Source of the DNA: Cerrena zonata
Taxonomy: Eukaryota; Basidiomycota; Agaricomycetes; Polyporales; Cerrenaceae
Length of the DNA stretch: 53,353 nt
Assembly: GCA_038087015.1 (NCBI GenBank)
Contig: JASBNA010000125.1
Location: 1 to 53,353, forward strand
Reading direction: 5' to 3'
Within the stretch, counting starts at the first letter, position 1, and each line of letters begins with the position of its first letter. The notes beneath the pieces are model-generated. The model saw nothing but the letters and a program-made list of their open reading frames with translations, ran no database searches and was not told the origin of the DNA. This document shows positions 47,287 through 53,353 of the stretch, piece after piece. A program made the position numbers and the translations under genes.

Positions 47287-48594
47287 ATGTCTAAGTCTCA
47301 GCCCGAGATCAGCGGAGACCGTTTGTCTTCTGATGTTGCAAATTACATGTGTAAACTATTCAAGCACAGCCTTGCGGTTACCACATTGCACCCTAATCCT
47401 CCCGTAACACCTGTTCAACCACCTGGCTGGTCTGAGGAGTTACTCGTCACGTGTCAAAATACTGTCCGGACACTTGTGGTGGCGTTTACAAATATCGGTA
47501 TGTTAAATTTCTCTTCGCGTCGCTCATACTGCTTATATCTCCATATTAGAATACATCTCATGGGACTTTGCTGATTACTGTGCGGACTGCAAACGCAGTG
47601 CTCTTGGATGCGGAGGTAACCCCAAGAAGGAGGAAGACATTCTTCACCGATGGCCGCCTGAGTATCACCCTACGGTTCGGGTGAACCGGCCCCAGGTATT
47701 CGCTGATCCATCCGGAAGAATCATCTCTTGGATCCTTCCATCCATCATTCCACCAGCATATCAGGTACGAGTCTGATCGTTTGTTTATCCGTATTTTTCT
47801 CACAGCTACCAGGACACGCTGCATGAGGCGGTACAGATTCTTCAACCCTGGTTTGACAAAAGGTTTCACGCACCCGAGGATGGTGGCTCATGGCGAAACA
47901 ACAGTATATACTTTGATGCTGATAATGACTATATCTCAACCGGGCTGATAAATGTCTCTGCCGCATGGTACATGGCTGGGCACAAGGTATGTGGTGGTCT
48001 TAGAATCATATGGTGGTAGTGATTAATGGGTTTTAGGGTCCGGCCCACACCACACCTCTCCTGCAACGATTGGAAGGCCATGAGTTCCTCTCACTGGCTC
48101 GTGAGCCATTTGCTGTCATGTCCGGTATTTTGGCCATTACCCATCCCAAGCAATACAATATGGCAAAGCAGATGAAGGAACGTCTCATGACGTCTGGTCA
48201 GTGCACCGAAGCCCTTCAACGTTGGCCAATGGTATTTACCGCTATCTCTGTTATAACCAACCGGGAGTCGCCATATCATCGTGACCTTCATGAGGGATGG
48301 CAATGGTTCGATTTCCTGGTCTCATTCGGACCGTACAAGTATGCACCGCTTTACCTGGCTAATTTAGGAGTTCGGGTGGACAACCCACCAGGAACGATTT
48401 GTCTTTTTGGAGGAAAGGCCATACTGCATGGCGTCCGGAGAGTTTCACCTCGGATCACATTGGCGTTATATATGCGGCAGAACATTCAGGAAGAGCTGGG
48501 TATTCAATCTGCCGGATGGATGACGCAGCAGGAGTATGATTTGTACGTTGGAGTGAAGAGACATAATTTGCGTAGACAGCTTGTAGTGGTATAA
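47287..48594 (+). CDS. TET/JBP-type 2-oxoglutarate/Fe(II) dioxygenase (385 aa)
   Basis: Four exons: 47287-47497, 47550-47764, 47813-47986, 48037-48594, in frame. Proteins of this family oxidise 5-methylcytosine (TET) or thymine (JBP) in DNA. The double-stranded beta-helix core is in the last exon: WPMVFTAISVITNRESPYHR with metal ligands H281 and D283 (HRD), WFDFLVSFGPYKYAPLYL, then PGTICLFGGKAILHGVRRV with H331, and R339 (SPRITLALYMRQ) placed to bind 2-oxoglutarate. The N-terminal half has a Cys-bearing block (WDFADYCADCKRSALGCGG) and PWFDKRFHAPEDGGSWRN. Length and the tight placement before a KDZ transposase match the fungal TET/JBP lineage, some members of which are proven 5mC oxidases. All expected catalytic residues are present. 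Specificity here is not known; a 6mA or RNA substrate cannot be excluded. Confidence 0.85.
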
Positions 48595-48645
48595 CTTTTC
48601 AATCGTCAGATTGTGCGAGAACTGTTCTTTCTACTTTCTCTGAAT

Positions 48646-51600
48646 ATGGCTGGAGGCAAGAGATCCAAAGAGCAGTATGTAGACGATGCACTTAATGATG
48701 TGTATCTCGAATCATCCCTACGCTCCAAACATAAACGTAAACGAAAGCTACAAAAGATTCCTCTCACGCACGAACGGTATGAGGGAAATACAGTCCAGAA
48801 CCTCCCGGTCCCGCTTCCGGATGTGTCGTTCCCGGATGGGTTTGAAGATGAGTGGTTGGAGCCAGAACATCATGATCTGGGGCGACTACCAGTGAGGTCT
48901 AACGTAAGAATTGATTGTGTTTAAGAATGTGGATATGAACTTACTGTGAACTTAGAATCAAAATGACTTACTTCGAGAGTTCATAGCATGCCGCGACCGG
49001 ATACTCAGAATAATAACCGAACGCGATGCCCCCCCTGTCCTCCAAGTATGTGGAACTTGTAACTCTGCAACATTATCAAACCCCATGCAATGGAGATGTC
49101 ACTCTTGCTTTGGGGAGCCTGTATACTGCAGTCAATGCATCCGGAAGTCCCATCAGAATCTTCCATTTCACACTGTATCACGATGGGATGGAAATGCATT
49201 TCATCGGTCTTCACTATCGAAAGCCGGGCTTACATTGAACTTGGGGCACTGTGGAAAGCTTTGTCCAGCATACTATGGTCAACATGGGATAGACGGATGG
49301 GATCCTCTTGGCAATTCAGATGCTATGGATGTTGACCAAGACTCTACTACTATTGACTTACCGGATGTCTCATCAGAGGGTCTACCACCTGACCCTAGCC
49401 CTGATGGCATCCATCCGGCAGCCTCGGGGACTCAGTATCCTATTCACAAATCCATTGATGCGTTTCTGGATGTTGATAGCGATGAGGAGGATGATTGGAG
49501 GGATCCTACCACTGGAGGGATTCCTCTTCGCGCAAAGAAGCCGGATCGAAGTTATGACATCCATCACTGCCCCTTAATTACTGCCGTTCATGCAACCGGT
49601 GTTCATGAGCTTCGTATTCGTCCTTGTCGCTGCGACATAGGGAGAGATATCCCAATATTTGATCAAATGCTCTACATGGGACTATATCCGGCTTCAAGCA
49701 AGAAAACAAGGACGGTATTCACATTTGAAGCCCTCCACGATTACGATATCGAGAATCTGGAAACAAAAGCCTCTGCAGCAAAGCACTATGATAAATTGAC
49801 ACGGTTGACTGCGAATGCCTTCCCTACGATGGTTCCGGGTCGCTATCGTGAGCTTCTGCGGATTGCACGGGAGTGGAGAAATTTGAAGGCAAGACAGCGG
49901 GCTGGTTATGCATATCAATCTGCAGACGATATTGGTCCGGGTGGTCTTGCGCTGTTCTGTCCGACGTGTCCCCAGCCAGGAATAAACCTTCCGGATGATT
50001 GGAAAGAGGATCCGGATCAGTATGACCCTCATTCTACTATAGTGTACAGGTGTACTAACATTGGCCAATCAGAACGAAGTATATGCGGACACTTTTAGCA
50101 GATGGAAATTTCAAGCAAGACCATCTTGTAATGAAGTACGACTCCGATGATGTTCCCCTCAGCGACGGACATGGGTATATGGTCACCCGTGCACCGTTCG
50201 ATGTTTATCTGGATGCTACATCTGATCCGGTCAACTTGGTGAGACTCTTACGCTTCCTTTGCTTACTACCCCTGATCACCAGAACCATTTCAGGAACCAT
50301 CCTGTCATGAGCATCGAGCCGTAACACAACAAAACAAATCCCATGCTCATCTCGATGTGACTGGGATCGGGGCTATTGCTTGCGGACGTCATGGGTGCTT
50401 TTATCCTCATTCAACAGTCAACTTCTGTAAAGGTGAAGGGTACGTTTTCATGATAAGTGAATGGTATATTTGACTTATCGTTTTTGATAGCCAACGGTAT
50501 ATGGACTATGCGTTTATTCAAGCAATACTCTATATCCGGGGTCTTCTTGTGGTTCTAATGCTATACGACATAATGTGCCAGTTCTGGGTCAACTTTCTTA
50601 AGCGGCTTCTCGGTATGCCACCACATCTACAACTTCCAGAAGGCATCGACTTCAAACGAGGGATTGGACTCTTTCATGTTCACGGCCATGTTAAGGAATG
50701 CTTTGCCCGATACGCTCCCACGTTCATCAAGGGAGCTGGGATGCTTGATGGGGAAATCATTGAGACGTTGTGGAGTATGCTGAACTATACTGCGTCAAGT
50801 GCGAGATCGATGTCATGGTTCCACCGTCAAGAGTATCTCGACGCCCATATGGCAGACTCTAACTGGAAAAAGCTTATCGGAATGGGTTTGACCTCATCCC
50901 TTTTTGGTTTCTATTCTTACTCACATTTGCGATCTTGTAGTGAAAGCTATCTTCCACAAATGGCAGAATGCGGTTGAACAAGCAGCTGAATCCGAAGAAC
51001 AATTCCACTCTCTTTGTACATCCGTAGGGGAAGAGAAGGTTCAGAAGTGGTCTGCAGAGGAAGCTGACGCGCAGGAAAGACGAAATGAAGACCCAACGGC
51101 GATGGATATCTTTGATGTTAAGGAAGACGAAGGTTAGTTTTGTAACATATACAGGTGATTACCCGGACTTAGCACATCCATCCAGCACCGGGTAAAACGG
51201 TGATGGCAAATATATGGCTGTATAGAGAGATGGAGCCCAATACCACTACCGCTAAAGGCTCTACAGCATGGATTACTGCCGGTATTCGGATTACAGAACA
51301 ACAGTATGTGAAATATGTCATGTATTGCATTTCTCTGAAGTTGTTTGCAGGATTGAGCTTCGAAAAGAAGTCCGGAAAGCCGGAAGATACCCAACAGCGG
51401 ACCAAACAAAGAACATTCTGGAGAAATGTCAGAAGTTGCAGGAGCTAATTGATGACTTCAAGGATCGAGCACGAGCATTTGTCTCCATTGCTAGCGAGCT
51501 GGATGTGGATCCCTCACCAGAGCCGGATGATTGGTTTGATGAGCTTCCGGATGCGCAGCCGGACCTGGATGAGCAACATTATGCGGATGATGTGGTGTTT

Positions 51601-52393
51601 GAGCTCTCAGACGGCCGTCAAGCAGAACGTCAGCCGATTCCCCTTCCTTCATCCTTTGGGAAAGCCGCCTGTAAAACCAGATTGCAGGGGCTTGCAGCAA
51701 TAGAGCTGGACCTGCGAGTCGGACAAGCAAATGATGCCTTACGATATCTCCGGATTGCAATCGGTCAGAAATCCTTTAACTTCCGTACAAAGTTCCGTGC
51801 CGCAACTGGTAATCCCGGATACAAAAACTGTCTACGAAATTATGCAGAGAATCAAACTTTGCAAATGACTATAGACCAAGCCGCACAAGTCTACACCTCT
51901 TCCCGGCGCGCTATGGAACTTTTAGGCGCACCTAAGGAGATATTATCCAAGTTCAAAGTGTTACTCAAGACGCATATTGCTTCAAGTACAGCGGTTGTGG
52001 ACCCAAATGCCCGTGGTGAAAGGAACAAAGGCCTTTCATGGATATGGCACACCCAGCATGATCCAGAAGAGGATCCGGCATGGCTAGATGAACGTATGTT
52101 CCACAAATGTTACCTTCCGGTGATTTCTCATCCTTGTTTTGTCAGTGTATCGTGTTAATTGGCTCAGGGCAAAGTCCAGATGAGATCGCTGGGCTGAGGA
52201 GCTCACTCTTACCGTGGCTGAAATGTTGTGGACTAGAATATTCCATCAGCACCGGAGGAATTTGTGGCTCAAGCGGGTGGTGGAATCCAGAACAAACAAT
52301 CCGAAACTTCAATATTATGCATGCAAACAAGCGAAGACGTGGGATTTACTTGCAAGTCAAGTGGACAACGCGTTATCTCGTATGGAGTCTTAA
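48646..52393 (+). CDS. KDZ transposase with CxC2-like cluster, one in-frame TGA
   Basis: Nine exons: 48646-48903, 48956-50019, 50073-50238, 50294-50439, 50491-50885, 50941-51132, 51186-51303, 51351-52093, 52146-52393. A Cys/His cluster near the N-terminus is the KDZ-associated CxC2-like domain: VCGTCNS, MQWRCHSCFGEPVYCSQCI, HQNLPFHTV, LNLGHCGKLCP. The RNase H-like core shows LLADGNFKQDHL, VTGIGAIACGRHGCFYP, VLMLYDIMCQF, GIDFKRGIGLFHVHGHVKEC, then GAGMLDGEIIETLWSMLN. A coiled-coil region follows (KCQKLQELIDDFKDRARAF). In the last exon LYRVNWLRAKSR is followed by TGA at 52181-52183, then the frame goes on with RWAEELTLTVAEMLWTRIF, conserved in the family, to TAA at 52391. With the stop the protein is 1039 aa, without it 1109. 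The first TGA probably inactivates or shortens this copy. Confidence 0.88.
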
Positions 52394-52540
52394 ATAAGTA
52401 TAATACCATATGTCAACTTATTACCGATCTTGAAAAATATGTACGCGTATTTGTATACGTATGTGTGACAAAGTTTGATACTTGATCTGATAAGAACAAT
52501 CATCTTCTCACTAGTATATCCAAGTCAGACACCAGTAACT

Positions 52541-53298
52541 ATGTCTGGAGAATCCAGTGATAACTTACCAGGGTCTGTATCATCTATGAACAGCTGTCTA
52601 AGAAGAGATACTTACTTTTTGCTACAGGGGTGACTATGAATATTCTGATGAGGCCCATTTAGCATGGAGGTTATTGTATCGGTTGTGGAGGATAGATGAA
52701 GCAGCAAGGGCTTTTCATGGTGCTATACTACTTGCTGACAATGATAAGAGGGGGTTGGTCACTTCTAGATGAGAGATAGGTTTGATCCTTGAAGTGGTGA
52801 GTGTTTCCTGCTGGATATCATGCGTAACTTACAAGTCCATTAGGAGGTACTTTCTCAGATGTGCCTTCGCGGATTAATGACAACACGCCTCAGTCAAGCC
52901 ATGGACCGAAGATTTCGGTGGTTAAACATTGAGAACTATCCTCCGGTCATCGATTGGGGCATGATCCCCCATGCAGATACGCCATTTGCTCCAGACCTCG
53001 CTGAGCTCTTTGATGGAGTAGTACCTCAAATTACACAGGGTGGGTGTCACTGGTGGACATACAATGACCAGACACCCAATGACAATGTACCATACTGGTG
53101 GAATGATCCTGTCAAAGAGGTACAGAAATTCAGTAGCTTTCATCGTACCACAAACTAACACTTTACTAGAAATGGCTCTATAATGTGTCTATTCCTCGCG
53201 ATCTTGTCGGACAATATATTAGGAGACTATCACAGTCAGAGGAACTGCTAAAATTGGCTGCATCTAGACTAGAGGAACTTCTCAACAAAGAGAAGTAG
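52541..53298 (+). CDS. Small accessory gene after the KDZ transposase (about 188 aa)
   Basis: Exons: 52541-52572, 52628-52757 or 52628-52796, 52844-53119, 53170-53298. With the strong donor at 52797 the frame meets TGA at 52770; with a weaker donor at 52758 (gtcact) it stays open for 189 codons. The product contains DEAHLAWRLLYRLWRIDEAA, LSQAMDRRFRWLNIENYPPV, IDWGMIPHADTPFAPDLAEL, QGGCHWWTYNDQ and WLYNVSIPRDLVGQYIRRLS. These look like a folded protein, but no family was recognised. It is in the same orientation as the KDZ gene, 150 bp behind it. It may be a fourth cargo gene, or a decayed one if the TGA is real. Confidence 0.55.
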
Positions 53299-53353
53299 TG
53301 TACATCCAGACGTTTGACAATATAGTACCCTTATCTCTTGAGTCGATGAAGGA

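Larger units (their letters stand above)
37293..53353 (+). mobile_element. KDZ-type transposon / gene island, partial, ends not fixed
   Basis: The span is defined by shared features: the KDZ transposase at 48646, a TET/JBP gene directly before it, three large accessory genes, and a high density of CCGG sites throughout. KDZ (Kyakuja-Dileera-Zisupton) elements of basidiomycetes are known to travel with TET/JBP genes. The left edge is placed at the 60-bp array only because the CCGG-rich texture begins there; the right end lies beyond the window. No terminal inverted repeat or target duplication was identified, so cargo versus neighbouring host gene is not proven for the leftmost genes. Confidence 0.6.

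Noticed and set aside
50020..50072. Very short introns of 23 or 33 nt at the end of KDZ exon 2
   Set aside because: Both would keep frame, but a 53-nt intron (50020-50072) also keeps frame, has a better donor and gives the family-like junction before KYMRTLLADGNF.

Overview
The window reads as nuclear DNA of a mushroom-forming basidiomycete (Agaricomycetes). Genes are split by many short GT-AG introns, mostly 50-75 nt. The protein families present (DUF7918, MARVEL-type membrane protein, DUF6532, Plavaka and KDZ transposases, a fungal TET/JBP dioxygenase) are typical of that group. No rRNA, tRNA, CRISPR or bacterial-type operon was seen. All gene models were assembled by hand from splice signals and reading frames, so exon edges are predictions.

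Region 1 (1-23.9 kb) is a host gene region. It holds two related small membrane proteins (555-1492 and 5295-6185) around a DUF7918 protein and a four-helix MARVEL-like protein. Then come a C2H2-type zinc-finger protein, a gene remnant, a secreted phytase-like protein, a Ser/Tyr/Gly/Asn-rich low-complexity protein, a small two-intron gene whose first intron directly follows the start codon, an unrecognised four-exon gene, the SUMO E1 subunit UBA2 (19181-21577) and a Ser/Pro-rich hypothetical protein.

Region 2 (23.9-36.4 kb) is one SAM-dependent methyltransferase gene on the minus strand, broken by two different DNA transposons. A 7.9-kb Plavaka-type element (24476-32364) sits in exon 3. A 3.4-kb hAT element (32731-36102) with an 8-bp target duplication sits in intron 1. 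Removing the Plavaka element with one 2-bp duplication, and splicing out the hAT-bearing intron, leaves an open frame of 297 codons, so both insertions look recent. The Plavaka element also carries a divergent 12-exon DUF6532 gene whose base composition changes abruptly near its 3' end.

Region 3 (about 37.3 kb to the window end) looks like most of a large KDZ-type transposon or transposon-derived gene island. It holds, in order: a Ser-Pro-Ile repeat protein (-), a 1099-residue protein with a Zn2Cys6-pattern cysteine cluster (+), an 841-residue unknown protein (-), a TET/JBP-type 2-oxoglutarate/Fe(II) dioxygenase (+), the KDZ transposase with its CxC2-like cysteine cluster (+), and a small extra gene (+). 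The dioxygenase stop and the transposase start are only 51 bp apart. The island is visibly rich in CCGG, often as TCCGGA/ATCCGG, in coding DNA of both strands. The KDZ frame has one in-frame TGA near its C-terminus. Neither end of this element could be fixed.
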